IMG/VR virus record: IMGVR_UViG_3300022926_000030
Span: 1 to 48,262 of that record
Reading direction: 5' to 3' (one strand)
DNA length: 48,262 nt
From: a virus
The position numbers and the translations under genes are program-made. Within the stretch, counting starts at the first letter, position 1, and each line of letters opens with the position of its first letter. This document shows positions 23,796 through 33,423 of this stretch, piece after piece. The notes under the pieces were generated by a model. The model was given only the letters and a program-made list of their open reading frames with translations, did no database searches and was not told the DNA's origin.

Positions 23796-24861
23796 TTTTT
23801 ACATTTCTTGAAATTACTTCAGCGTATCTCTTCATGGAAGGATCTGAATAAGAAACTTCTTCTTTCTGATCTACGTCATCAACTGCAATTTCTTCAGTTA
23901 TTGAAGAAGAAACAACTTTCTTTGAGAAATAATTCTCTTTTACGAGAGTTAGCTTCTTTTCATATTTTGTTAAATCACCATCGAATTCAATACCTTCAGC
24001 TAGTGCAGCAAACTTTTCAGCATCAGTCATTGTTAGACCTTCTGAAACGTTAATAAAGATATCTTTTCTTTCATTTTCAACTACGGACTTTTTGAGTTCG
24101 CTCTTTTCAGCAATTGCTTCATTTAGAGCATTCTCAAGTTCCTCTACCTTATCGGTTAGAGATTCTAGAACGTCGAGCTTCTCATTTGGAATATCGACAT
24201 AATGTTGTGAGAATAGACCTTTTAGACCATCAATAAATTCTTCCATGATTTCATTTCTTAAAGCGGATTCAACTGCAACTGCATTATCTTCCATCCACTT
24301 CTCAACAACATGATCAAGATACTTATCAACGTTTTCAATAAGTTCTGTTCTAATTGTTTCAACTTCTTCTACAAGCTTTGTTTCAAATTCTTCTTCAATA
24401 CGAGCTGTTTCTGTGATTGCTACTGCAGATACGGCAGCTTCAAATAATGTTGTTGCCTTTTCCTTGAAGTCTTCTGATAGATCTTCACCGGCAAAGATAA
24501 CATCCATATCTTCCTTCATAGCACCCTTGGTGGCAACAGAAGCAGCATTCTTTGCAGAGTTGTCACCAACACCCCAATCCTTGCCCTTGCCATATTGTGA
24601 CTGAACCTGATTAAAGAAATTTACAAGGTCGCTAGTTTCCATAGCGCCCATTGCACCAATAACTGACTTCATCATTTCAACTTTTGACATTGAGTCAACT
24701 GCTGGCTTTGAATTAGCCTTAAGAGTTTCAGAAGCAACAGATTCTTCAACCTGATCTTCTTCAACTACTTCTTCTACTGTTTTTTCGATAGAAGCTTTTA
24801 CTTCTTGAGACTCAAGAACTTCGTTTTCTTCTACCAATGATTTTGTTGATTTTCTTGCCAT
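23791..24861 (-). CDS. 22: Prohead core scaffolding protein (gp22)
   Basis: 356 residues, acidic and strongly helical with long coiled-coil-like stretches. VIFAGEDLSEDFKEKATTLFEAAV and ERKDIFINVSEGLTMTDAEKFAALAEGIEF are gp22 family segments. It scaffolds head assembly and is later degraded by gp21. It lies between gp21 and gp23 as in T4, with its own late promoter at 24,892. The N-terminal 65 residues are a Glu/Val/Ser-rich extension. Confidence 0.9.
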   Translation of the reverse strand: MARKSTKSLVEENEVLESQEVKASIEKTVEEVVEEDQVEESVASETLKANSKPAVDSMSKVEMMKSVIGAMGAMETSDLVNFFNQVQSQYGKGKDWGVGDNSAKNAASVATKGAMKEDMDVIFAGEDLSEDFKEKATTLFEAAVSAVAITETARIEEEFETKLVEEVETIRTELIENVDKYLDHVVEKWMEDNAVAVESALRNEIMEEFIDGLKGLFSQHYVDIPNEKLDVLESLTDKVEELENALNEAIAEKSELKKSVVENERKDIFINVSEGLTMTDAEKFAALAEGIEFDGDLTKYEKKLTLVKENYFSKKVVSSSITEEIAVDDVDQKEEVSYSDPSMKRYAEVISRNVKR

Positions 24862-24890
24862 TTTTAATACCCCTATTAAAAAATTTATTA

Positions 24891-25565
24891 TTATTTATAA
24901 GTTTTAGATGTTAAAGAATTAATGAAGTTTTCGAACATAAGAAGCTTCTTTTCTTCAATTTGTTCAATAGTCATTTTATTTAATTTCTTTTTAGTTTCAT
25001 GAAGTTTTTCTTCATACCATGCTTCTCTAGAAGCATCATAAACCCATTCAACACCTTCCATGATACCATGAACAAATGCATTTGGGGCTGAAGGATCAGC
25101 TACAACATCTGCTGCTGTTGCTAAATGGTAACCAGGTTTAACCTTCATAATACCTTCTGAAGTTTTTTCTAATTCACCCATACCTCTTGTTGAAACACCA
25201 AGTTGAGCACCTGATTCTAATAAACCTTTAACAATATTTCCCATAGGTGTATCGGTAATGAGTGCTTTACCATGCACATCATTTTCATTCCACTTTAATT
25301 CTTTAATAAGAATACAAACCCTATCTAAATTAATAGATGGTCCTGATGGATGATTTAGCTCACCGAAAGCTCTATTGTTTTTTACTGTTTCTGATAGATA
25401 TTTTTCAACAACAGGTTCCATCATCTTTTTTTCATAAAGACGACCATTTCTATTCTGTTGTTCTGTTTGAATAAAGATGCCTTCAATATAGTGATTCTTT
25501 TTACCGGACTCTAGAGTCTCGGTAATATAATGAATATCTTCATTCTGTTCAGTAATTAGTTTCAT
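24891..25565 (-). CDS. 21: Prohead core protease (gp21)
   Basis: 224 residues. GIFIQTEQQNRNGRLYEK, AFGELNHPS (catalytic His region), LITDTPMGNIVKGLLESGAQLGVSTRGMG (catalytic Ser in STRG) and DVVADPSAPNAFV are signatures of the herpes/T4 assemblin-type prohead protease. It cleaves gp22, gp23 and other head proteins during maturation. Confidence 0.94.
   Translation of the reverse strand: MKLITEQNEDIHYITETLESGKKNHYIEGIFIQTEQQNRNGRLYEKKMMEPVVEKYLSETVKNNRAFGELNHPSGPSINLDRVCILIKELKWNENDVHGKALITDTPMGNIVKGLLESGAQLGVSTRGMGELEKTSEGIMKVKPGYHLATAADVVADPSAPNAFVHGIMEGVEWVYDASREAWYEEKLHETKKKLNKMTIEQIEEKKLLMFENFINSLTSKTYK
24892..24899 (-). promoter_or_regulatory. Late promoter box of gp22
   Basis: Perfect TATAAATA on the minus strand, 31 bases before the gp22 ATG. 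It overlaps the gp21 stop codon TAA (24,891-24,893). Confidence 0.85.
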
Positions 25566-25569
25566 ATTG

Positions 25570-25809
25570 CTATCCTTTATAAGCTACTGGCGTGCATGAA
25601 ACGGCGGCGTTTGCTGCAATAGTATCAGAACTTGCTTTTTCTAAATTTTCAACTTGGCCTTGAGACATATTAAATGTTCCAATAGTTCCGCTAGTATTAG
25701 CAACTGTAATTGCTGCTGCATTAGTTGCATGAATTCTTACTAAAGTAGCATCTGATACTGTATTTGCTGCGGTTATAGAAATTGCAGAACCTTTAACGCT
25801 GATAATCAT
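25570..25809 (-). CDS. Small Ala/Thr-rich structural protein (79 aa)
   Basis: 79 residues, rich in Ala, Thr, Ser, Val and Asn, with regular beta-type alternation (TLVRIHATNAAAITVANTS) and a Pro near the end. The pattern resembles small virion decoration or head proteins in marine phages. It lies between the gp68-like gene (start/stop contact at 25,809) and gp21, where T4 has no gene. A decoration role is inference. Confidence 0.6.
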   Translation of the reverse strand: MIISVKGSAISITAANTVSDATLVRIHATNAAAITVANTSGTIGTFNMSQGQVENLEKASSDTIAANAAVSCTPVAYKG

Positions 25810-26597
25810 TACTTACCTCTTTTCTTAGCATAATAAGCGGCAAGGGCTTGTTTTGTTCTTTCTTTCTTTGACTTACCAGCAAATTTTGGATTATCTGAAT
25901 GAACAAAATCACTAATCCATTTTCCAGCTGGATCAGATGCCTTTAAAACTTCATCAACCTGTTCAACTTCTTCTTTCATTTCTGTTGACATATAATCAGC
26001 TGCAGTTTGAATATAATCTTTTGAAAGAGTAATTTTAGACTGAACCCACTCTGGTAAATTTGTATCAGGCTTTAACATATCCATGAGCTGTTTTGAATGA
26101 TTCATAATTGACTTAATCTGTGAGATAGCCATATCTCCTTCATAGTCATACTCTCTTTCATCTTTGCTTTCTTTACGAAGCTTTTTAAAATCATCAGCAT
26201 CCAATTTGCCATTTTTATTCTTATCAAGCATTTTTTGTTTTGGTGTTAATTCTTCTTCAACATCACCAGAACATTCTTCTTTTCCATGAACAGGGCAATA
26301 TATCTTTGCAGATGATTTATTGCATTCCATTCCTTTTTCATGAATGGTTTCCTCATAAGCTGCAACATCTTCATCACCACGATAACCATGACGTTTACCA
26401 GCATCAATCTGAGATTTTTCTTCTGGTTCTACCTTTTTGGCATTAAAGACATCATCACCATTACCATTGGCATCTTCAGTCTTTTCAACTTCGTGCTTGG
26501 CAAGAAAATCAGCTTCGCCTTTTGGGATATTTCTCCCGGCGCTCTTTTCATCTTTTGCGATAATGTCTCTGAGTGACTTAACTTTCTTCGCCATCAT
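25809..26597 (-). CDS. Prohead core protein, gp68-like, with EF-hand-like loop
   Basis: 262 residues, highly charged. By position (gp67 - this gene - gp21) it corresponds to T4 gp68, although it is much longer. DKNKNGKLDADDF near the middle has the D-x-N-x-N-G-x-x-D-x-x-D spacing of an EF-hand calcium loop. CPVHGKEEC contains a CxxH...C cluster. LPEWVQSKITLSKDYI and the C-terminal FVHSDNPKFAGKSKKERTKQAL are segments I recall from marine T4-like phages. The start overlaps gp67 by 20 bases. Confidence 0.65.
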   Translation of the reverse strand: MMAKKVKSLRDIIAKDEKSAGRNIPKGEADFLAKHEVEKTEDANGNGDDVFNAKKVEPEEKSQIDAGKRHGYRGDEDVAAYEETIHEKGMECNKSSAKIYCPVHGKEECSGDVEEELTPKQKMLDKNKNGKLDADDFKKLRKESKDEREYDYEGDMAISQIKSIMNHSKQLMDMLKPDTNLPEWVQSKITLSKDYIQTAADYMSTEMKEEVEQVDEVLKASDPAGKWISDFVHSDNPKFAGKSKKERTKQALAAYYAKKRGK

Positions 26598-26772
26598 CAG
26601 TCCCTTCTTCTTGTTTATTGAATATGTTCTTTGCTATTTCTTGTTTTCTTAATTCAATAGCATCTGAAATTCTATCTTTTATAATATCATCAAATGCTAT
26701 TTCAAAATCTAAAGGCTTTGACTCGAAAGTGTTATCAACCAAGTCATCTAATGTATATTTATTTTCACTCAT
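26578..26772 (-). CDS. 67: Prohead core protein gp67
   Basis: 64 residues, acidic, directly downstream of gp20 and upstream of the gp68-like gene as in T4. FESKPLDFEIAFDDII followed by RISDAIELRKQEIAKNIF is typical of small prohead core proteins. It is expected to be an internal head protein degraded by gp21. Identity rests mainly on position and composition. Confidence 0.75.
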   Translation of the reverse strand: MSENKYTLDDLVDNTFESKPLDFEIAFDDIIKDRISDAIELRKQEIAKNIFNKQEEGTDDGEES

Positions 26773-26779
26773 AGTAACC

Positions 26780-28534
26780 TCACTTTTGTTGTCTAACCTG
26801 TAACATTGTTTTTAAATCTTCATCCGGCCCTTTTGCAATTGTTACTGCAGCTGATTGTAATTGTGAAATATCCTGCATTGACTTATTTTGTTTATCAATT
26901 AATTTCAAATAAGTATTTTTTGCATTTAATAATTTTTTTCTTTCATCATCATCATCTTGTGGCTGATCTTGTTGCATTGCGGCTTGATCTGCATCACCTT
27001 GTTCCTGTCCATCCATTGGTTGTTCCATAGGAGGATTATATATTTCATTACTTTGTTCTTCAATAATTTGTTTATCTAATTCTTCAATCATATCATCATC
27101 TTGTTTAAGAATATTTTTTCTAACCCAATCATTAGAATAATATTTTCCAATATAATTTTCCATAGAAGCTAAAGTTTGCATTCTACCCTGAAGAATTTCA
27201 GCATTTTTAAGTTCAGTAAAATAACTATCTCTAACAAAATCAAATTTAATTTTATTTTTAATTTGATTCCATTCTTCGATTGTCATAATTTTACGAAGAA
27301 CAATTTCTTTTTCAAGAATTGATAGGAATAATAATGAGAATCTACCGCGAAGTCTATCTATAAACTTACCAAATTTTAATTCTTCTCTAGAAATTTCTGA
27401 TGATCTACCAAGATTAAATCCGGATTGAGCATCTAATCTATCAGTTGGAACATTAAGAGAACGATAAAGCTTCTTTTGAAAAAATTCTACGTCCGCCATT
27501 TCACCAAGATTCTGCCCAGCTGGAAGTGTATCAACTTGAGTTCCACGACCACCTTCTCTTCTTGGTACCCAATAATCTTCAAGCATTGTCATAAATTTAC
27601 GATCATCTTTAATATCACCAGTATTAGCATCATATACAAGACGATTCTTATGCTTGGTCATAATTTCACGAACATATTGTTCAGCTTTCATCTTTGGTAG
27701 ATTACCAACATCAATATACCAAATTCTTCTTTCTGGTGCTCTTGAAATACGATAAATTACAGTAGCATCTTCAAGAGTTCTTAATTGATTTAGTGGTTTA
27801 ATTGCCTTATGCAAAAATGATAAAACTGAAGTTCCAGCACCATCAGTTAATCCTGAAGTACATTGCACTATTGCGTCTTTAGCAATTTTTAAACCGGAAG
27901 CAGCTGCAGTTGCACTGGCTGCAGGAGCTCCTTTATTTCCATAATTAAAACCTTTTTCATTATAGATATAATATTCTGCTGATGTTTTTAGAACAGAATA
28001 TTCTGATTCTTTTACTCTTTTACGGGCTTGTTCTTTTACTTTACGTAATTTTCTAGGATCAATATATCTTAATTCTTTAATACCATCTATTGTCTTTTTT
28101 TCATCAATAACTACATGATAATATGTTCTTCCATCAATATACCATTTACGAAATATATCATGTGCTCTATTATTAAACTCTAAAAGATCAATGGTTTTTT
28201 CAAAACAATCAGAAATATTTTTCTTTACTTTATCACCAAATTCTAGATCATCAAGAATAATCTTTACAACTTGATGATCTTCCATATTAATAGCATCATT
28301 TGTAATTTCTTCTACAGCGGCATCTACTTCTGGATTAAGGGCCATTTCTCTGTATTTTGCAATTAATTCTGCTTCTGATCTAATGGTACCATCGAGATCT
28401 ACATATGTTCCATAAGCACCACCGGCTGCAATAACCATTGCGCCGTCTTCATTTGATTCCGTTTTTGGGACAAAAGAATCAAATTGATCTTCTGATTCTT
28501 TTCTTTTAAATTCCCAACCAAAAATTTGTACCAT
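26780..28534 (-). CDS. 20: Portal vertex protein (gp20)
   Basis: 584 residues. YREMALNPEVDAAVEEITNDAI, FRKWYIDGRTYYHVVID, LRYIDPRKLRKVKE, APERRIWYIDVGNLPK, KNRLVYDANTGDIKDDRK, EDYWVPRREGGRGTQVDTLPAG and QKKLYRSLNVPTDRL are strong gp20 segments. It forms the dodecameric ring through which DNA is packaged. The C-terminus (about 495-584) is Gln/Asp-rich and ends in a helical tail. Confidence 0.96.
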   Translation of the reverse strand: MVQIFGWEFKRKESEDQFDSFVPKTESNEDGAMVIAAGGAYGTYVDLDGTIRSEAELIAKYREMALNPEVDAAVEEITNDAINMEDHQVVKIILDDLEFGDKVKKNISDCFEKTIDLLEFNNRAHDIFRKWYIDGRTYYHVVIDEKKTIDGIKELRYIDPRKLRKVKEQARKRVKESEYSVLKTSAEYYIYNEKGFNYGNKGAPAASATAAASGLKIAKDAIVQCTSGLTDGAGTSVLSFLHKAIKPLNQLRTLEDATVIYRISRAPERRIWYIDVGNLPKMKAEQYVREIMTKHKNRLVYDANTGDIKDDRKFMTMLEDYWVPRREGGRGTQVDTLPAGQNLGEMADVEFFQKKLYRSLNVPTDRLDAQSGFNLGRSSEISREELKFGKFIDRLRGRFSLLFLSILEKEIVLRKIMTIEEWNQIKNKIKFDFVRDSYFTELKNAEILQGRMQTLASMENYIGKYYSNDWVRKNILKQDDDMIEELDKQIIEEQSNEIYNPPMEQPMDGQEQGDADQAAMQQDQPQDDDDERKKLLNAKNTYLKLIDKQNKSMQDISQLQSAAVTIAKGPDEDLKTMLQVRQQK

Positions 28535-28565
28535 TTAAATTCCTTTATGACATAACAAAGAAAAT

Positions 28566-28590
28566 AAAGGGGTAGAGGTACTACCCCTTT
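28566..28590 (-). terminator. Intrinsic terminator after gp19
   Basis: AAAGGGGTAG / CTACCCCTTT, a 10-bp stem with a 5-base loop, lies in the 66-base gap between gp19 and gp20. Read on the minus strand the stem is followed by TTTATTTTC. On the plus strand it is followed by a T-run, so it could work in both directions. Confidence 0.85.
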
Positions 28591-28600
28591 TTTATATCAA

Positions 28601-29209
28601 TTAAATTGATACTGGATCTCTAGCAAGGCGAGCAAATTCATTATTTTGCTCAGTGCCTTCCTTTGGAAGCCAGTAATCATAGGCAAATGTTACTGAGAAT
28701 TCTTCAATTGCATTTGCATCTGACCAATTAAGACCAATTGCATCAACTGAAGTTGGAAAACCACCAACGATTTCGCAGGTACGAATTACCTCACCACCCT
28801 TGCCATATTGTACAACATCAATATTGCACTTATAACCGGCTAGAGTATTCTCTTCAACTAGGTTTGCCTGGCGAACGTTTGACTCAAAGCGATTTAGAGC
28901 ATTTGACCATTTTTCAAACATTGCTCTTACCTTAAAGTCTTCATCGTTCATTACCTGGATTGTCCAATCACCAAAAGAACGGTCACCGGCAATCTTAATA
29001 TTTCTACCAAAGTATGGAACGTTGATAGAATCGATTGTTGCAGCTGGAAGCTGAGCAGCCCGGCAAAGGAACCGAAGACGATCTTCGGATCCTGGTGTAA
29101 TGCCGACTGAATCTGGTACGGTCATGAACACTTCAAAGAGCGATGGCCGGGCCCCACCGAAGATGAGGCCCTTGCTCTTGAATGTGTTGATATTAAAACC
29201 TGATGCCAT
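28601..29209 (-). CDS. 19: Tail tube protein (gp19)
   Basis: 202 residues. FEVFMTVPDSV, RLRFLCRAAQLPAATIDSINVPYFGRNIKIAGDRSF, WTIQVMNDEDFKVRAMFEKWSNALN and FSVTFAYDYWLP follow the gp19 fold. It is longer than T4 gp19 (163 aa), with an N-terminal extension and a longer tail end. It is flanked by a late promoter and a terminator, which gives separate high expression of the tube protein. Confidence 0.94.
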   Translation of the reverse strand: MASGFNINTFKSKGLIFGGARPSLFEVFMTVPDSVGITPGSEDRLRFLCRAAQLPAATIDSINVPYFGRNIKIAGDRSFGDWTIQVMNDEDFKVRAMFEKWSNALNRFESNVRQANLVEENTLAGYKCNIDVVQYGKGGEVIRTCEIVGGFPTSVDAIGLNWSDANAIEEFSVTFAYDYWLPKEGTEQNNEFARLARDPVSI

Positions 29210-29233
29210 TTCTAAAAACTCCTTTTTTATTTC

Positions 29234-29241
29234 TATTTATT
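29234..29241 (-). promoter_or_regulatory. Late promoter box of gp19
   Basis: AATAAATA on the minus strand (7 of 8), 25 bases before the gp19 ATG. It begins within the gp18 stop codon (TAA). Confidence 0.7.
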
Positions 29242-31741
29242 AAAACTGGCCAACAATTTCTGAGAACTGAACGCCAGTTCTAACAGCAACGAAATTAAGC
29301 TGGATGAAGTTGATAGAGCGAGCAGGTTTAATATAGATATCACCAATAAACTCGTTACGATCAATTACTTCAGCTGTATTGTTACTATCATCACAGACAA
29401 CCAAGAAGTCAGTTACACCACGTCTACCCTGAACATCTCTTAAATAAGGAATTACAAGGTTCTTAAACTGAGACCGTGTAAACTCATCATTAAATTCGAA
29501 TAGAGTAAATTTGGATGCGGTTGAAATTGCTTTTTCAAGAACAATGAATAGACGTCTAACATTAATTCTATCAAATGCTGATGGCTTAGATAGTAGAGTC
29601 TTATCACCAAATAGGATTGTGCCTTGACCTGGGAAAGTTACTACTGGATTAATACCACTCTTATATAATGTATCACGCTCAGTTTTACGTGGATTGAAAG
29701 CTAGTTTGATAACATTTTTAATCTGTCCACGATTGAAGCCGGCTGGTGACCACCATGGATCATTTGTATTATCTGTTCTAGCGCAAAGACCAGCAACGTC
29801 ACCATTCATTGGAATCCAACGATAAATGTCATTGTACCGATCATACTGATACTTATAACCAGAATCTAATACACCATATGATGTTGATCTAAGATTATTT
29901 CTGAAAGCAACGATATTATCAGCTTCAGTTCCAAATCCGGATCCAACAACATCTGATTTTTCTGGTGAACAGAATACAACACAATCTTTTCTGACTTCAG
30001 CAATATTATCAATAAGATAATTTGCTAGATAGAAACCATTTGACTTGCCGGTTAGTACCAATGAAATATCAACATCTTCGGCTGATGCAAAATAATCATA
30101 ACCAGCAGCAAGAACTGATAATGGGATATTTTCTTCATTAGCACCATCACGACCCATGCTAAATGCCATTGATTGAACATCTAGTGTTGAACTTGTTAGA
30201 TTTTCAGCAGTAGCTGAAGCAGCACCGGATAAATCATTAACGGCCCAGATATAAGCAGAAGAGTCATTAATTACTGTGCGATAATAATTTGCAGCACCAT
30301 CAATTGTCTTTGCATCTGTTGCTCTTGATAGACCCTTATATGTTTCAATAATTGTTCCTGGAACTCCAGAGAACTTGCCATTTTCATCAACTACTACAAT
30401 GTGAAGTTCATCTGAATTAACTGATGTGTTACCAAACTCTCGCTGATAAGTAGATTGGCCAGGAGCAGCATCAATTAGATTAAAGAATTCCCAATAACGA
30501 GTAATTGATGTGTCAGTGTAAGTAAATGAAGAAGAAAGCTTTAGAGGATCTTCAAAATTCAATGTAATTACTGCTGAATTACTTGTTACTGCTGATGAAA
30601 TACCGGTAATCTTTAAATATTGATAACCAATTGTTGTGTTACCAACCTGTAATCTATCAGTAGTGTTAAGAAGTGCTGATAAAGCATTAGCGTTTGCAGT
30701 TGCTGCAGATTCATCATCACTAATTGTAATTGTAATAGTAGCTGTGTTACTATTAAGTGTTGTTACTAGTGAAGTTGTGGTGCCATAGCTATCAAGATTA
30801 ATTGATGAGCTATAACCAGAAGAATTACCGCATACTGAAACTCTTAGTGAGTTACCAGCATCACCTGGATACTTTGCAACAAAAGCAACATCTGTATCAA
30901 AAGTACCGTCCTTTGTTGTAAAATCTGTTTCATTCTTAACAATCTGAGAAGCAATACCAGCAACAACGCCAGTATTTGCTAAAGCATTAAAAGCGGTATT
31001 TGAAATAAACTGCAGACTTACAGTACCACCTTGTGTAAATGTAACAGTAGATGAACCATTAGCTACAATTACATCATCAGAAACCTGAACACATGTTGAG
31101 TTGGTAATTGATGTAATTGTTGCATATGCATTTGAAACAACTTCGGTATTTGATGAAGCTGTTAAAACAAAACCAACAGCAAGATCATCTGTATTACCAG
31201 AAGAAAGTGTTACTAGATTTGCTGAATCCACGTCAGTATTAATAGTAATTGCAGTATCATAAGTATTAGCACCGGATACTGGTGTAACATCTGAAGATTG
31301 AGTTATTGTAAATGCTGTTGAATTTACAATTGAAGCAATCTTGGCAGCGCCAGCAACTGTTGCATTATTTGATGTAGAAGTTAATACATATAGATCTGTA
31401 CTTAAATCAGAAGTATTTGATGTTCTAATTGTTACTGAATTTACTTCAACTGCACCTGAAATTGTTGGTGAAGAACCAGTTGTGTTTGCTGCTCTTGATA
31501 CATAAAGAGCATTTGAATACCCTAGAAAGTTTGCTGCAGTAAAGAAACTTTCAGCATTTAGATTGGTTGGCTTACCAAAACGTGTTACAAGAGCTGTTTC
31601 GCTATCTACTAGAATTCTCTGGCCAATTGGACCCCAACGAAAAACGCCAGCAAAGGCGCCAATTGAGGTAGAAACGGCAGGAACTATTGTAGTTAGATCA
31701 ATCTCTGATACATTTACGCCAGGGCTGACTTGGAATGGCAT
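29240..31741 (-). CDS. 18: Tail sheath protein (gp18)
   Basis: 833 residues, longer than T4 gp18 (659). The N-terminus (VSPGVNVSEIDLTTIVPAVSTSIGAFAGVFRWGPIG) and C-terminus (FFDKTLLSKPSAFDRINVRRLF-like, then PARSINFIQLNFVAVRTGVQFSE) are conserved sheath regions. The middle, about 115-420, is a Thr/Ser/Asn-rich beta insertion that probably forms extra surface domains. The gene is preceded by a perfect late promoter. Confidence 0.94.
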   Translation of the reverse strand: MPFQVSPGVNVSEIDLTTIVPAVSTSIGAFAGVFRWGPIGQRILVDSETALVTRFGKPTNLNAESFFTAANFLGYSNALYVSRAANTTGSSPTISGAVEVNSVTIRTSNTSDLSTDLYVLTSTSNNATVAGAAKIASIVNSTAFTITQSSDVTPVSGANTYDTAITINTDVDSANLVTLSSGNTDDLAVGFVLTASSNTEVVSNAYATITSITNSTCVQVSDDVIVANGSSTVTFTQGGTVSLQFISNTAFNALANTGVVAGIASQIVKNETDFTTKDGTFDTDVAFVAKYPGDAGNSLRVSVCGNSSGYSSSINLDSYGTTTSLVTTLNSNTATITITISDDESAATANANALSALLNTTDRLQVGNTTIGYQYLKITGISSAVTSNSAVITLNFEDPLKLSSSFTYTDTSITRYWEFFNLIDAAPGQSTYQREFGNTSVNSDELHIVVVDENGKFSGVPGTIIETYKGLSRATDAKTIDGAANYYRTVINDSSAYIWAVNDLSGAASATAENLTSSTLDVQSMAFSMGRDGANEENIPLSVLAAGYDYFASAEDVDISLVLTGKSNGFYLANYLIDNIAEVRKDCVVFCSPEKSDVVGSGFGTEADNIVAFRNNLRSTSYGVLDSGYKYQYDRYNDIYRWIPMNGDVAGLCARTDNTNDPWWSPAGFNRGQIKNVIKLAFNPRKTERDTLYKSGINPVVTFPGQGTILFGDKTLLSKPSAFDRINVRRLFIVLEKAISTASKFTLFEFNDEFTRSQFKNLVIPYLRDVQGRRGVTDFLVVCDDSNNTAEVIDRNEFIGDIYIKPARSINFIQLNFVAVRTGVQFSEIVGQF

Positions 31742-31786
31742 ATTTTTTCTCCTTTCATGGAAAGAAATACATTATTTCTTTATTAG

Positions 31787-31794
31787 TATTTATA
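31787..31794 (-). promoter_or_regulatory. Late promoter box of gp18
   Basis: Perfect TATAAATA on the minus strand, 45 bases before the gp18 ATG, in the gap after gp17. Confidence 0.85.
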
Positions 31795-31806
31795 AATAAT
31801 CCTTTT

Positions 31807-33423
31807 TTAGCTATAATTCCACAATATTTTCTGCCCTGAATCAGTTTCTTCAATAAAAGTTTCATCTTCACTACCAGCTAAAAATCCAAATGGGAGCAGA
31901 TCTTCCATCATATCTTCTTCAGTTTTCTCTTTTAATTTTAATAAAGTATTTATGTCAGTCACGTCTTTGAAATAATTCTGATTGGTTAACCAAGCAAATA
32001 AAACTAGACACATAACTAAATCATCATGTTTGCCTGATTCAGCCTCATATGAATTATATTTTTTAGAAAATGTTGATAACTCATGAATAGTTTCATAATC
32101 TTGAATTATAAGTTGATTTTGTTCTATTAACATTTTCATAACCGAACATCCAATTGATTTTACAGCTTTAGATGTTCTAATTCCCTTATCAACATTTTTT
32201 CCACCAAACCCGGAAGAAATTCTTTTACCATTTCTACCCATGGCTTCTGTATAAAGCATATTATCATATTCAAAATCATAATGAAGTATATCTGATATTT
32301 GTCCACCAATATCATTAGATTCAACTAATAAGAATGAATTATTATATGCCATAACTGTTTTATATAATAATTCAGCATAATCAACAGGATTAATTATATT
32401 ATTTCTGTAAACACATACTTGTTTATAAGGCATTTCAGTAACATCAATTATTTGAAATGCCGAATAATCGAGTCCTTTACCTCTAGCAACATCTGCCACA
32501 GTTACATAAATTCTATCTTTTTTAGGCGATTCATATCTATCGAGTCCAAAGTTTGAAACTTCTGGATGTTTATGAACTAACTCTTTTAATTTCCAGCCTG
32601 CAATAAGTGTACCGGAAGATCCTAAAAATTCAACATTATGTTCTTGGTTGAATTTTTCAACATCGCCACCCATTGCAGCAATGGTTTCTTCTTTCCATTT
32701 TTCATCACGACCAGGAACATCTTCCCAAGTAACACGAATTGGAATATAATTATTTCTGCCTTCTTCAGCATCAACCCATATTTTATGGAAATGATTCAGA
32801 CCATTTGGAGTTGAAACAAGAATAATTTTGGTTGATTGACCTGATGAAATGGTTGGAAAAACTGAAGTAAAGAAATCATCCCAATTTTCAATAAATGCAG
32901 CTTCATCAATGAATAGTAGGTTAATAGAAAAGCCACGAATAGCATCAGATGATGTAGAAGATGCAATAACTCTTGAATTATTTTCAAGAACAAATGAACC
33001 TTTATTCCACTCAATAATACCTTGCTGTAACCATTTTGGCAAATGCTGATATGCTAATTGAATTCTACTTAAAATTTCTCTTGCTGTATCGCCTTTGTTT
33101 GCCAATAATGCAACAGTTTTTTCAGGATTGAATATAATATAATGCAAGATAACACCAACAATTGATGTAGTTTTACCAGCCTGTCTTGCTGTAGCAACAA
33201 TAGTATATCTATTATCTTTTACGACATTTAAAATTTGATGTTGATATGGATAAAGATCTATTGTCATAAGACCTTTATCAACATTTACAATCTTCATATA
33301 TTTTTCAACAAAATATATGGGATCCTGAGAACACTTTAAATATTCCTGAACAAGATCAGGTGTCCATTCAATACCAACATTAATTCTTTTTAGATTAATA
33401 TTACCATTATAACCTTCAGACAT
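31807..33423 (-). CDS. 17: Terminase large subunit (gp17)
   Basis: 538 residues. ATPase motifs: Walker A ARQAGKTT (79-86), Walker B LLFIDEAAF with catalytic Glu, and coupling motif VSTPNG. The C-terminal RNase H-like nuclease has VADVARGKGLDYSAF, ESNDIGG and HDDLVM. It cuts and pumps DNA through gp20. The frame is intact, with no intron or intein inserted. It overlaps gp16 by 8 bases. Confidence 0.96.
   Translation of the reverse strand: MSEGYNGNINLKRINVGIEWTPDLVQEYLKCSQDPIYFVEKYMKIVNVDKGLMTIDLYPYQHQILNVVKDNRYTIVATARQAGKTTSIVGVILHYIIFNPEKTVALLANKGDTAREILSRIQLAYQHLPKWLQQGIIEWNKGSFVLENNSRVIASSTSSDAIRGFSINLLFIDEAAFIENWDDFFTSVFPTISSGQSTKIILVSTPNGLNHFHKIWVDAEEGRNNYIPIRVTWEDVPGRDEKWKEETIAAMGGDVEKFNQEHNVEFLGSSGTLIAGWKLKELVHKHPEVSNFGLDRYESPKKDRIYVTVADVARGKGLDYSAFQIIDVTEMPYKQVCVYRNNIINPVDYAELLYKTVMAYNNSFLLVESNDIGGQISDILHYDFEYDNMLYTEAMGRNGKRISSGFGGKNVDKGIRTSKAVKSIGCSVMKMLIEQNQLIIQDYETIHELSTFSKKYNSYEAESGKHDDLVMCLVLFAWLTNQNYFKDVTDINTLLKLKEKTEEDMMEDLLPFGFLAGSEDETFIEETDSGQKILWNYS

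Noticed and set aside
31807-33423. Intein or intron in the terminase gene
   Set aside because: The gp17 frame is continuous with all ATPase and nuclease motifs at normal spacing. The only Hint-like domain is in the separate gene at 38,616.
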